Source: Virgibacillus_R byunsanensis (GTDB taxonomy: Bacteria > Bacillota > Bacilli > Bacillales > Amphibacillaceae). Taken from it: DNA of 64,000 bases. Position 1 is the first letter of the stretch. Each line of letters begins with the position of its first letter. The notes beneath the pieces are model-generated. The model was given only the letters and a program-made list of their open reading frames with translations, made no database searches and was not told the origin of the DNA. The position numbers and the translations under genes are program-made. This document shows positions 36,455 through 45,413 of the stretch, in pieces. The DNA lies in NCBI RefSeq assembly GCF_042675965.1, contig NZ_JBHTKJ010000021.1, positions 62,001 through 126,000 on the forward strand, read 5' to 3'.

Positions 36455-37300
36455 TTATCTTCCTTCCAATATTAATTGTAATTCATCATCCATATGATCT
36501 ATTGAAACTAAACTATTTGTCCATATTTCAAATGCATATTGTGCCTGGTACAAAAGCATTGTATGTCCATAGTGAATAAATGCCCCGTTCACCTCTGCTT
36601 GATTTAAGAATTTTGTTCTTATAGGTTGATACACTATATCACTAACGATGCTTGTTTCTTTGACATGATCTAAAGATAAAACAACACTATTTTGTTTCGG
36701 TTTCATTCCCACAGATGTAGTTTGGATGACTATATCATATCCAGGAATCGACTTTTGTGCTTCCTCTAAGTTTAAAACGTTGGTTTTTGTAGACGTTATA
36801 CCCAACTTAGCAATTTCATACGCATTGACTGCTGTGCGATTAGCTATATCAATTTGGCGGAAACCATTCTGGGCTAAGGCATCGTATATACCTCTAGCAG
36901 CTCCACCTGCTCCCACTATCAATATCCTGTTATTTTTAGATGAACAAGCTTCAGGGAATTTATGTTCTAAAGATCTTACATATCCTACGCCGTCCGTGTT
37001 ATAGCCTTTCCACTTTCCATTTTGATAAACAACTGTATTAACTGCCCCGATTCTGTTTGCGGCTGGGTCCAATTCATCCAAGTATGGGATGATTTTTTGT
37101 TTATATGGAACTGTTACATTAAAACCATTTACCTGTCTTTTTTTTAATACCTCTATTTTTTCTGTAAAAGAATCATTTGAATTGATCTCCCATATAGAAT
37201 ACGAACCATTTAGATTAGCCTTCTTCAGAAAACGCTCATGAATCCATGGTGATAACGAGTGTTTAATAGGAAAACCAATTAGTCCTAGTGTATATTTCAT
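36455..37300 (-). CDS. aroE: Shikimate dehydrogenase (NADP+)
   Basis: AroE reduces 3-dehydroshikimate to shikimate in aromatic amino acid synthesis. The 281-residue product has the substrate-binding start GFPIKHSLSPWIH, the catalytic lysine region NVTVPYKQKI, and the NADP motif VGAGGAARG. AAGGAGG precedes the ATG. It sits between yqeH and yhbY as in other Bacillaceae. Confidence 0.96.
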   Translation of the reverse strand: MKYTLGLIGFPIKHSLSPWIHERFLKKANLNGSYSIWEINSNDSFTEKIEVLKKRQVNGFNVTVPYKQKIIPYLDELDPAANRIGAVNTVVYQNGKWKGYNTDGVGYVRSLEHKFPEACSSKNNRILIVGAGGAARGIYDALAQNGFRQIDIANRTAVNAYEIAKLGITSTKTNVLNLEEAQKSIPGYDIVIQTTSVGMKPKQNSVVLSLDHVKETSIVSDIVYQPIRTKFLNQAEVNGAFIHYGHTMLLYQAQYAFEIWTNSLVSIDHMDDELQLILEGR

Positions 37301-37311
37301 GTTAAACCTCC

Positions 37312-38412
37312 TTAAAGAAAGGACTTTCTTAGTGTAACAGAAACTCCTGTTGGACTATGAGCTACTACAGTTACATTCCCATCAGGTATACTAACCCATC
37401 CAAGTCCAGGAAAAACAACATCCATTCTTTCATCCATAATTTTGAATGTGTTTTCCGTTAGTTCTGGTAGTACGTTAAGTGTTTGTGCATCAGGAGGTGT
37501 TAACATCTCTCCCTTGTGATTTTCATATAATTCATCCGCTTTTTCAAGCTTTGTTCGATGAATTGGCAGTTGATTGGAAAAATAGCAGACAAATGACTGC
37601 TTATCTCCTTTCACAACATCCAACCTAGCAAGCCCACCAAAAAAGAGTGTCTGTTTGCTGTTTAATTGATATGTTTTAGGTTTAACCTCTTTACTAGGAG
37701 TAATCAACTTCAAATCATGCTCAGAAACATAATGAGCCATTTGCTGTTTATTTACGATCCCCGGGGTATCAATTAGTGCTGTATTATCGTCCAATGGTAT
37801 CTCTATAAACCCCAGCGTAGTACCAGGGAAGTAAGAGGTTGTAATAACATCCTTGACTCCGGTTGATTGGTTAATTAACCTATTTATAAATGTAGACTTT
37901 CCTACATTTGTAGTACCAACTACATATACATCTTTATGATTTCGATATTTTTCTATATCTTCCATTAGTTCCTGCATACCGTGGCCCTTTACCGATGAAA
38001 TAAGATAGACTCCTTTTACCTTTATACCAAGGTCTTTTGCCGATGCTCGTAGCCAGTGTTCTAATTTTCGTCTGTTCGTTGATTTTGGTAATAAATCCGT
38101 TTTGTTTCCTACTAATACTATCGGATTATCACCAGTAATACGAGGAAGACTCTTTATCAAGGATCCATTAACATCAAAAATATCAATCACATGAACTACT
38201 AGTCCATTTGCATCCCTAATACTACTAACCATCTGTAAAAATTCATTATCCGAAACCGATACATCCTGAATTTCATTATAATGTTTTAAACGAAAACAAC
38301 GTTGACAAAGCACCGTTTCTTTTTCTAGAGCAGTTTCTGGTGTATAACCAAGTTTATCTTGATCGGACGTTTGGATAAGGACACCACAGCCTTGACAATC
38401 TATACTTTCCAT
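37312..38412 (-). CDS. yqeH: Circularly permuted GTPase YqeH, 30S assembly
   Basis: YqeH is needed for 30S subunit assembly. The 366-residue product, equal in length to the B. subtilis protein, has an N-terminal zinc finger (CQGC and CQRC). The GTPase motifs are in permuted order: NKTD (G4), SSVKG (G5), GTTNVGKS (G1), then DTPG (G3). The ATG at 38412 follows GGGAGG, which overlaps the end of yqeG. The two genes are translationally coupled. Confidence 0.96.
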   Translation of the reverse strand: MESIDCQGCGVLIQTSDQDKLGYTPETALEKETVLCQRCFRLKHYNEIQDVSVSDNEFLQMVSSIRDANGLVVHVIDIFDVNGSLIKSLPRITGDNPIVLVGNKTDLLPKSTNRRKLEHWLRASAKDLGIKVKGVYLISSVKGHGMQELMEDIEKYRNHKDVYVVGTTNVGKSTFINRLINQSTGVKDVITTSYFPGTTLGFIEIPLDDNTALIDTPGIVNKQQMAHYVSEHDLKLITPSKEVKPKTYQLNSKQTLFFGGLARLDVVKGDKQSFVCYFSNQLPIHRTKLEKADELYENHKGEMLTPPDAQTLNVLPELTENTFKIMDERMDVVFPGLGWVSIPDGNVTVVAHSPTGVSVTLRKSFL

Positions 38413-38414
38413 CC

Positions 38415-38930
38415 CTATTCCTCCCAACTAATTTTTCCTTTTTTACGCATGTATGATAAAATTCTTCGCTCTATCTTTCTGTTGATTCTTGTTATCTTAC
38501 CATCAGTCTGTACAATTGGAACGACAAGTATAGTATGAAACCCTGCAATATTTCCTCCCAAAACATCTGTCAATATTTGATCTCCTATAACTACAATCTC
38601 TTCTTTTTTTAATTTCATGTTCTTAGCAACCGTCTTAAAAGCTTGACTCAACGGTTTGCGGGCACTGTATACAAATGGAGTGTCCAACGGTTCAGAGAAT
38701 ATTTTCACGCGCTCTAATTTATTATTAGAAATAATTGTTACTTTAATTCCATGTTCATTCATCAGTTTAAACCATTGTATAATTTCTGGTGTCGCATCCT
38801 TTACATCCCAAGCAACCAAAGTGTTATCTAAATCTGTAATAATCCCTTTAATTCCTTTTTGACGTAAAATAGCTGGATGGATGTCAAAAATACTTTTTAC
38901 ATGTTCGTTTGGCAAAAATTTCTTAATCAA
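38415..38930 (-). CDS. yqeG: HAD-superfamily phosphatase YqeG
   Basis: YqeG is a HAD IIIA family phosphatase of the phosphatidylglycerophosphatase-like group; its substrate in Bacillus is not firmly known. The product is about 171 residues with the nucleophile motif DLDNTL near 33-38, IVSNN-like IISNN and GDQILTDVLGGN. I prefer TTG at 38930, which has GAGGTG at a suitable distance; a GTG at 38939 lies too close to that site. It is the first gene of the yqeG-yqeH-aroE-yhbY-nadD-yqeK-rsfS-yqeM series. Confidence 0.9.
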   Translation of the reverse strand: MIKKFLPNEHVKSIFDIHPAILRQKGIKGIITDLDNTLVAWDVKDATPEIIQWFKLMNEHGIKVTIISNNKLERVKIFSEPLDTPFVYSARKPLSQAFKTVAKNMKLKKEEIVVIGDQILTDVLGGNIAGFHTILVVPIVQTDGKITRINRKIERRILSYMRKKGKISWEE

Positions 38931-39178
38931 CAGTCTCACACCTCTTTATGATCTAACACTATACCTATGTTGTTTGTATCTTTTTCTATTATTCGACATA
39001 GTCCCATTTATTTTCCGTTATTATATGTAATATCTCCGTATATCTTAATCCTATATTATCTTTCTATATTAATAAAGTAATACTTTATATTAAATTCGCT
39101 CGAACATTACGTAGAAAAATGTACTTTTTGTGTCACTTTTGTAAAAAACCGTTCGACAAATTCCATCATTTTTCTCGT

Positions 39179-39279
39179 TGTGGATAACTTTATTCACATT
39201 ATCTTAGTTGTTATAACAGTATTTAAACACTAAAAAAACGCTTTATTCACAACTTATCTACAGGCACCTGTAGATAAGT
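39179..39279. promoter_or_regulatory. Cluster of five DnaA boxes upstream of sda
   Basis: Five 9-mers match the DnaA box. TGTGGATAA at 39179-39187 is the perfect consensus on the minus strand. TTATTCACA occurs at 39190-39198 and 39243-39251, and TTATCTACA at 39254-39262. TGTAGATAA at 39269-39277 is its inverse. The last two form a perfect 28-bp palindrome (39252-39279). In B. subtilis, DnaA binds clustered boxes at sda and activates it, so that replication stress blocks sporulation. The same control is inferred here. Confidence 0.88.
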
Positions 39280-39285
39280 GCCGCC

Positions 39286-39314
39286 TTGTTCTAACTATTA
39301 TTTCGTGATAAATT
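39286..39314 (+). promoter_or_regulatory. Probable sigma-A promoter of sda
   Basis: TTGTTC at 39286-39291 and TAAATT at 39309-39314 are spaced by 17 bp, directly downstream of the DnaA boxes. The match is moderate, as expected for a promoter that needs an activator. Confidence 0.5.
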
Positions 39315-39370
39315 ATTAATAACTTATAAACGTATATGTAATAGATCCAATTATTGGGGAGGGCTATGTT

Positions 39371-39511
39371 GTGGAACATTTATCAGATGAATTACTGATA
39401 GAATCCTATTATAAAGCACATGAACTAAAGTTAAGCCCTGATTTTCTTTTGTTAATTGAAAAGGAAATTCACAAAAGAAGTTTAGCACATAGGATTAAAT
39501 ATTCCAGTTAA
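39371..39511 (+). CDS. sda: Sporulation checkpoint protein Sda
   Basis: Sda is a small helical-hairpin inhibitor of sporulation histidine kinases such as KinA. It stops entry into sporulation when replication initiates or is damaged. A 46-codon frame starts with GTG at 39371 after GGGGAGGG. The product LSDELLIESYYKAHELKL... KEIHKRSL aligns along its length with B. subtilis Sda (SDELLIESYFKATEMNL). Its place next to yqeG is conserved. The DnaA-box cluster upstream strongly supports the call. Confidence 0.95.
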   Translation: MEHLSDELLIESYYKAHELKLSPDFLLLIEKEIHKRSLAHRIKYSS

Positions 39512-39544
39512 TGAATGTAAACTATTATTAAATAAAACGCTTTT

Positions 39545-39575
39545 AACCTTTGTCATCTTGATAGGGGTTTTTTAT
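39545..39575 (+). terminator. Terminator of sda
   Basis: AACCTTTGTC (39545-39554) pairs with GATAGGGGTT (39560-39569), counting G-U pairs, around a 5-nt loop, followed by a T-rich run. It separates sda from the mrp operon. Confidence 0.65.
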
Positions 39576-39875
39576 TTTGTATAATTCATTATTATGTTAA
39601 GCTATTCCTTGTATAATGTTTCAATAAAAGCCTTTTTAACATGGATTGATACCTATATACTAATTATACAATTATGTTTTTGATCGCTAACTATATAAGT
39701 ATAATATAGTAATTTACACGAAACATAGAACAACTCATTTCCTGTTTTTCAGCCCAATCGAATGAAGCTTTTTAAGAAACTGTTATTCATACCTTTAAAG
39801 TTAATCAACACCCCCCCTGCCACCAAAATTCAACACTTTAAGAGACGTTGCACCTATAAGGAGGAATTCAGATAG
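39576..39875 (+). other. AT-rich gap upstream of the mrp operon
   Basis: No gene is visible between the sda terminator and mrpA. A perfect TATAAT at 39700-39705 is a candidate -10 for the mrp operon, but the hexamer 17 bp before it (TTTTTG) is a poor -35. I see no riboswitch-like structure. AAGGAGG at 39859-39865 is the mrpA ribosome binding site. Confidence 0.4.
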
Positions 39876-42212
39876 ATGATTTTTGCAGTTTTATTACCAC
39901 TTCTAATAGCTTGTTTTATTCCAATGATTAGTAAAATAAAAGATAAAGTACATACAGGTATTTTTGTGTTATTTATACCCCTCTTTATTTTTATTTATTT
40001 TATTCAATACATTGGGAGTGACTTTTCCCCAGTTAGACAATCCTATAGCTGGATCCCATCCCTTGGGATTAATCTAAACTTTTACTTAGATGGACTCAGC
40101 TTGTTATTTGTCCTTTTAATAAGTGGGATAGGAACACTTGTTGTATTATATTCCGTTTATTATTTACATAAATCAGAACGTTTAGGGCACTTTTATGTAT
40201 ATTTACTAATATTTATGGCAGCAATGCTTGGTGTTGTATTATCTGACAATATATATGTACTATATACTTTTTGGGAATTAACTTCCATTTCTTCCTTTTT
40301 ATTAATTGGTTACTGGCATTTTAATAAAAAATCGAGATATGGCGCTCTAAAGTCCATGTTAATTACTGTATTTGGTGGTTTAAGTATGTTTGGTGGTTTC
40401 ATACTTTTATCTGTGATTACAGGTACAACTAGTATTCAGGCGATGATTTCACAAACAGACATCATATTAAATAGTGACTACTTACCGTTAATACTTATCT
40501 TAATTCTATTAGGTGCGTTTACTAAATCAGCACAGTTTCCCTTTCACATTTGGTTACCAGATGCAATGGAAGCACCAACACCTGTTAGTGCTTACCTCCA
40601 TTCAGCAACCATGGTTAAGGCTGGCATATTTTTAGTAGCGAGATTTTCACCTATTTTTTCTTCATATGAATGGTTCTTCATTACTGTTAGTATATTTGGG
40701 ATTGTAACATTATGCTGGGCTTCCTATATGGCTGTCAGGCAAACAGATTTAAAAGCAATCCTTGCCTATTCCACAATAAGTCAATTGGGTATGATCATGG
40801 CTATGTTGGGTTTTGGCACAGAAATTGCTGTTTTTGCAGCCGTTTTTCATATTTTAAATCACGCAACATTTAAAGGGAGCCTATTTATGGTTGCAGGAAT
40901 TGTTGACCATGAAACAGGCACAAGAGACATAAGAAAACTTGGTGGTTTGTTAACCTTTATGCCAATGTCAGCTACACTTGCTCTTTTTGGAACGTTTTCT
41001 ATGGCTGGTTTGCCATTACCATTTTTAAATGGATTTTACAGTAAGGAATTGTTTTTCGATGCAACTCTGCATTTAAATGAAGGAGCACTTACCATTACAA
41101 GTTTTCTCATTCAAATTATTCCTTATTTAGCTGTATTCGGAAGTATATTTACATTTGTTTATTCCATGTACTTCTTATTTGGAGTGTTCGGTGGGAAAGA
41201 ACAAATTGAAAAACTACCTAAAAAACCACATGAAGCACCAATTGGAATGCTAATATCACCTATCATCTTAGTTATGGGAGTTATTTTAATCGGACTATTT
41301 CCAAACATGGTTAATGGTACATTTATCGCACACGCAGCAGAAGCTGTTAGTGGAATTGAAATAACAAAGGACATTTCCTTTTGGCATGGATTTATGTATC
41401 CACCACTTCTTATGTCTCTAGTTGTAGTAGGACTGGGAACAGTACTTGTTACAACTCGTAAAAAATGGACAGGAATATATCAATATGTTCCAGGCAAATT
41501 CAGTTTTAACGGCGTATACGATTCCATGCTGAGGAAATTAACTTCTTACTCTGGAAAAATCACGGACACATATATGACGGGTTCTTTACGATTGTATGCC
41601 GCGATTATTTTATCAGTAATTCTTATTGTTACCTTCAGTGTGATGATAGCTACGAATGGTTTTTATATTACATTTGATAATTTAGCACCTATAACTATAT
41701 TAGAACTAGCTGTAGTGCTGATCATGGTTGTAGCAGCAATTGCAACCATATTCGCTAAACAAAAAGTTTCTGCAATTTTAATTTTAGGCGTTGTTGGTTA
41801 TGGTTTAGCCACTTTATTTGTAGTATATCGTGCACCTGACTTAGCGCTTACGCAATTAGTAATCGAAACAATAACAGTTGCATTATTTTTACTTTGTTTT
41901 TATCACTTACCACAACTTCGACCAAGAAATGAAACAAGAGGATTTAAAACAATCAATGCTGTAATTGCTATTAGTTTTGGAGCACTCATGACATTAGTCG
42001 GAATAGCTTCTCACAGTAGTAATTGGTTTGATTCTATTTCAGAATACTTTGTTGAGACCTCTTATGAGCTTGGTGGGGGGAAAAATATTGTCAATGTTAT
42101 TTTAGTGGATATGCGTGGTTTAGATACCTTATTTGAAATTGCTGTGCTTGGAATTGCAGCATTAGCTATTTTCAGCCTCATTAAACTTAAAAAGAATAAG
42201 GAGGCGAAATAA
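39876..42212 (+). CDS. mrpA: Mrp Na+/H+ antiporter subunit A
   Basis: MrpA is the large NuoL-like subunit of the Mrp cation/proton antiporter complex. The 778-residue product has about 20 TM helices. E134 in YTFWELTS and K217 in GAFTKSAQFPFH correspond to the essential Glu140/Lys223 pair of alkaliphile MrpA. The C-terminal MbhD/MbhE-like region ends with RGLDTLFEIAVLGIAALAI. It ends without an MrpB-like extension. The stop codon directly abuts the mrpC ATG, where mrpB would normally intervene. Confidence 0.95.
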   Translation: MIFAVLLPLLIACFIPMISKIKDKVHTGIFVLFIPLFIFIYFIQYIGSDFSPVRQSYSWIPSLGINLNFYLDGLSLLFVLLISGIGTLVVLYSVYYLHKSERLGHFYVYLLIFMAAMLGVVLSDNIYVLYTFWELTSISSFLLIGYWHFNKKSRYGALKSMLITVFGGLSMFGGFILLSVITGTTSIQAMISQTDIILNSDYLPLILILILLGAFTKSAQFPFHIWLPDAMEAPTPVSAYLHSATMVKAGIFLVARFSPIFSSYEWFFITVSIFGIVTLCWASYMAVRQTDLKAILAYSTISQLGMIMAMLGFGTEIAVFAAVFHILNHATFKGSLFMVAGIVDHETGTRDIRKLGGLLTFMPMSATLALFGTFSMAGLPLPFLNGFYSKELFFDATLHLNEGALTITSFLIQIIPYLAVFGSIFTFVYSMYFLFGVFGGKEQIEKLPKKPHEAPIGMLISPIILVMGVILIGLFPNMVNGTFIAHAAEAVSGIEITKDISFWHGFMYPPLLMSLVVVGLGTVLVTTRKKWTGIYQYVPGKFSFNGVYDSMLRKLTSYSGKITDTYMTGSLRLYAAIILSVILIVTFSVMIATNGFYITFDNLAPITILELAVVLIMVVAAIATIFAKQKVSAILILGVVGYGLATLFVVYRAPDLALTQLVIETITVALFLLCFYHLPQLRPRNETRGFKTINAVIAISFGALMTLVGIASHSSNWFDSISEYFVETSYELGGGKNIVNVILVDMRGLDTLFEIAVLGIAALAIFSLIKLKKNKEAK

Positions 42213-42551
42213 ATGGAAATTATTACATCTATTCTTGCTGGGCTTTTATTCGCTACTGGGGTCTATAACCTATTGCAAAAACAATTGCTACGAATTGTGA
42301 TTGGAACAGGTTTACTTTCCCATGGAGCTCATCTGTTTATTTTAACGATGGGAGAACTGAAAAGAGGACAACCGCCAGTCTTAAAAGAGGGTATTACTGA
42401 ATATAGTGATCCTTTACCACAAGCATTAATACTGACTTCCATTGTTATAAGTTTTGGGGTAACAAGTTTATTATTAGTGTTGGCATATAGAACTGCAAAT
42501 GAAAATAACACAGATAATATGGAACAATTAAGGGGTACCGAAAATGAGTAA
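42213..42551 (+). CDS. mrpC: Mrp antiporter subunit C (NuoK-like)
   Basis: The 112-residue product has three TM helices and the NuoK-like layout of MrpC (113 aa in B. subtilis), including QLLRIVIGTGLLSHGAHLFI and DPLPQALILTSIVISFG. It starts directly after the mrpA stop codon, with GGAGG from the end of mrpA as ribosome binding site, and overlaps mrpD by 8 nt. Calling it MrpC rather than MrpB is secure from this motif. No separate MrpB frame exists between 42212 and 42213. Confidence 0.94.
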   Translation: MEIITSILAGLLFATGVYNLLQKQLLRIVIGTGLLSHGAHLFILTMGELKRGQPPVLKEGITEYSDPLPQALILTSIVISFGVTSLLLVLAYRTANENNTDNMEQLRGTENE

Positions 42552-44025
42552 TTTAGCCGTTTTACCAATTATATTACCTTTGATATCAGGGATCATTCTT
42601 GCGCTTTTTCATAAAAATGTAACGATCTCAAGATTGCTTACAAAATTATTTGCAATTGTAAATTTAGCTGTAGTCTCCTATATCACTTGGATTGTATTTA
42701 TAAATGGAACAGTCATACTAGAAACTGGTGGTTGGCAAGCACCTTATGGGATTGTACTTGTTGCAGATGAACTTGCTGTATTACTTGTGTTAAGCACGAG
42801 CATTATAGCTCTTGCATGTGCGTTTTACGCTCCTCACTCGCTAACATTAAGGCAAGAACATTACTATTTTTATGCATTTTTCTTTTTCTTGATTTCTGGT
42901 GTTTCAGGTGCTTTTTTAACAGGAGACTTATTTAACTTATTTGTATTTTTTGAAGTTCTGCTAATGGCATCTTATGCATTGATTGTCTTAGGTGGAGATA
43001 AAGTTCAATTACGCGAATCGATTAAGTATGTAATTATAAACCTTTTTTCCTCCATCTTATTTGTAACAGCAATAGCTTTCTTATATGGCGTTGTTGGAAC
43101 CGTAAATATTGCTCAAATTGGTGAACGTGTACAAGAGGTTGACCAACAGGGTATCCTAACAACTATAGGAATTCTTTTATTCTTTGTATTTGCTACAAAA
43201 GGAGCATTATTCCCACTTTATTATTGGATGCCCCAGTCATATATCGTACCTAACCCGGTCGTTTCTGCCTTGTTTGGAGCACTATTAACGAAGGTTGGTA
43301 TTTACTCTATTCTCCGTGTGTTTTCGGTAATATTTGTACACGAAATTAATTTAACACATGAGTCATTCATTTGGATAGGTGGCTTGTCGATGCTCTTCGG
43401 TGTAATCGGGGCACTATCAACTAATAATATCAAATTAATCATAGCCTATAATATCATTCCTGCTGTTGGCTTTTTAATAATGGGTATTGGTGTATTTAAT
43501 CAAGATGCAATGAGTGGTACGGTTTACTACTTGCTGCATGATATGATCATAAAAGCTGCTCTATTTTTAATTGTTGGTGCAGTAGTGTATGTTGCTGGAA
43601 CATCTGATTTAAGAAAGATGCATGGATTAATTCATTACTATCCTTTATTAGGTTGGATATTGTTTGTTTCAGCGTTTATTCTAGCTGGTATTCCACCTTT
43701 TAGTGGTTTTATTGGAAAATTACTTTTATTAAAAGGAGCTTTGTCCAATAATGAAGTAGTGATCGTTATAATTGCATTGCTGTCCAGCCTGTTAATTTTA
43801 TATTCTGTTATGAAAATTTTTATACAAGGATTTTGGGGCGAGAAAGATACATCGTTAGAAGTTACAGCTAAATCGACAAAAGGACTTATTGGACCAATAG
43901 TATTTCTTTTACTATTTTCTGTTATTTTAGGTGTTGGTGCCGAATTCATTTATCCTTCTATCGATTCGATTTCCACATATATTCTTGATCCTGAAATCTA
44001 TATTGATTCTGTATTAAAGGAGTAA
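42544..44025 (+). CDS. mrpD: Mrp antiporter subunit D (NuoN/NuoM-like)
   Basis: MrpD is the second large antiporter-like subunit. The 493-residue product has exactly the B. subtilis length and about 14 TM helices. E137 (VFFEVLLMASYALIVLG) and K219 (ATKGALFPLYYWMP) fall at the same numbers as the essential residues of characterised MrpD. It starts 8 nt inside mrpC and ends just before mrpE. Confidence 0.96.
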   Translation: MSNLAVLPIILPLISGIILALFHKNVTISRLLTKLFAIVNLAVVSYITWIVFINGTVILETGGWQAPYGIVLVADELAVLLVLSTSIIALACAFYAPHSLTLRQEHYYFYAFFFFLISGVSGAFLTGDLFNLFVFFEVLLMASYALIVLGGDKVQLRESIKYVIINLFSSILFVTAIAFLYGVVGTVNIAQIGERVQEVDQQGILTTIGILLFFVFATKGALFPLYYWMPQSYIVPNPVVSALFGALLTKVGIYSILRVFSVIFVHEINLTHESFIWIGGLSMLFGVIGALSTNNIKLIIAYNIIPAVGFLIMGIGVFNQDAMSGTVYYLLHDMIIKAALFLIVGAVVYVAGTSDLRKMHGLIHYYPLLGWILFVSAFILAGIPPFSGFIGKLLLLKGALSNNEVVIVIIALLSSLLILYSVMKIFIQGFWGEKDTSLEVTAKSTKGLIGPIVFLLLFSVILGVGAEFIYPSIDSISTYILDPEIYIDSVLKE

Positions 44026-44508
44026 ATGACGATGGCCTTTCAGATTGTAATAAACTTAATTATAGCTGTAATGTGGATGTTCTTAAGTGAATCGTATTCC
44101 ACTGCAAGCTTTATAGCAGGGTATCTATTAGGGATTCTTTTATTGCTGCTTTTAAATCGGTTTATCCCTGATACATTTTACTTAAAGCGTTTCGTTAAAA
44201 TTATCAAGCTGGTATTTCTCTTTATTAAAGAGTTAGTAATTTCTAATATCGATATTGTAAAACTGGTATACAGTCGAAAACCGGATTTTGAACCGGGCAT
44301 ATTTGCATTGCCAACCGATTTAAAAAGTAATTGGGAAATTACACTACTAGCCAATTTAATTTCTTTAACCCCTGGTACGCTTTCAATAGCTATTTCGAAT
44401 GATAATACGCATATTTATATACATGCAATGGATATAGATGATATTGATGAGTCCATTCACTCCATAAAAGATACATTCGAGAAAGCTATCATGGAGGTGA
44501 CACGATGA
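44026..44508 (+). CDS. mrpE: Mrp antiporter subunit E
   Basis: This 160-residue protein belongs to the MrpE/MnhE/PhaG family, with two N-terminal TM helices and a cytoplasmic alpha/beta domain. LLANLISLTPGTLSI is the family core. MrpE is needed for normal complex assembly or full activity in related species. It overlaps mrpF by 4 nt (ATGA type), indicating coupling. Confidence 0.94.
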   Translation: MTMAFQIVINLIIAVMWMFLSESYSTASFIAGYLLGILLLLLLNRFIPDTFYLKRFVKIIKLVFLFIKELVISNIDIVKLVYSRKPDFEPGIFALPTDLKSNWEITLLANLISLTPGTLSIAISNDNTHIYIHAMDIDDIDESIHSIKDTFEKAIMEVTR

Positions 44509-44816
44509 CAAATATCTTAGAATTTACAGAGAACCTTCTAGATATTGCTGTTTATATCTCACTACTAGGAATTGCAGTATCTCTTCTCTTACTATTATAT
44601 AGAGTTGTTGTAGGACCCACTAATCCTGATCGTGCAGTTGCCCTAGATGCTATAGGTATTAATTTAATGGGCTTAACAGCGTTGGCAGCTATATTACTTG
44701 TTACGACAAAATTTAACGATGTTATATTACTAATTGGGATACTTTTGTTTATTGGTACACTAGCTATCGCAAAATATATAGAAAAGGGTGTTATAATTGA
44801 TAGAGATTTGGATTAA
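44505..44816 (+). CDS. mrpF: Mrp antiporter subunit F
   Basis: MrpF is a small three-TM subunit. The 103-residue product carries the family motif RVVVGPTNPDRAVALDAIG, with its conserved Asp. It is slightly longer at the C terminus than B. subtilis MrpF. GGAGG precedes the ATG inside the mrpE end. It overlaps mrpG by 20 nt. Confidence 0.95.
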   Translation: MTNILEFTENLLDIAVYISLLGIAVSLLLLLYRVVVGPTNPDRAVALDAIGINLMGLTALAAILLVTTKFNDVILLIGILLFIGTLAIAKYIEKGVIIDRDLD

Positions 44817-45168
44817 CATTATTATAAATATCCTTGTTATTTTGCTAATACTATCAGGAACATTCTTTGTTTTATCAAGTTCTATTGGGGTCATTCGTTT
44901 CCCCGATGTATTTACAAGACTTCATGCTTCCACAAAAGCATCCACATTAGGTGTGTCTAGTATCCTAATCGGAGCATTTTTGTTTTTATATGTATCACAC
45001 ACAATGATAAGCGGTAAGTTGCTCCTGGCAATTGTATTCATTCTGCTTACTGCACCAGTAGCTGCCCATATGATATCTAGAGCAGCACATCGTAATGGTG
45101 TAAAGCCAGTGACCAAAAATAGAATAGATGCCTACGAAGAAGCACAAAAAAGGCAGACTACAAAATGA
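44797..45168 (+). CDS. mrpG: Mrp antiporter subunit G
   Basis: MrpG is a three-TM subunit. The 123-residue product has the typical core SSSIGVIRFPDVFTRLHASTKASTLG and a charged C-terminal tail. The start at 44797 lies inside mrpF; its first residues MIEIWINI are an adequate match to MrpG. It closes the operon, which runs A-C-D-E-F-G without B. Confidence 0.94.
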   Translation: MIEIWINIIINILVILLILSGTFFVLSSSIGVIRFPDVFTRLHASTKASTLGVSSILIGAFLFLYVSHTMISGKLLLAIVFILLTAPVAAHMISRAAHRNGVKPVTKNRIDAYEEAQKRQTTK

Positions 45169-45224
45169 TATAAATAATACTAAAGCCAATAGATATTGGT
45201 TTACAATACAGATATCCAGATATT

Positions 45225-45262
45225 AAAAAAGTGACCAATATGCCGTCACTTTTTTCTTTTTT
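45225..45262 (+). terminator. Terminator of the mrp operon
   Basis: The stem AAAAAAGTGAC/GTCACTTTTTT (45225-45235 and 45245-45255) is followed by a T-rich run. It lies 56 nt after the mrpG stop. Confidence 0.88.
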
Positions 45263-45413
45263 AATAATATATGAATTGTAAGAAGTTTATAGATTATCAT
45301 TTCCGAAAATAGGGTATAGAAAATAAAACAATTATACCTTTTTAAATTTTAGATTTAAACATAGCATTATTGGACAAATTAAAAGAGATATATGAAGGAT
45401 GAGAGGTACAACT

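Noticed and set aside
39876..42212. MrpA-MrpB fusion as in group 2 Mrp operons
   Set aside because: MrpA is 778 residues and ends right after the MbhE-like segment; fused forms are over 900 residues. There is no MrpB-like sequence.
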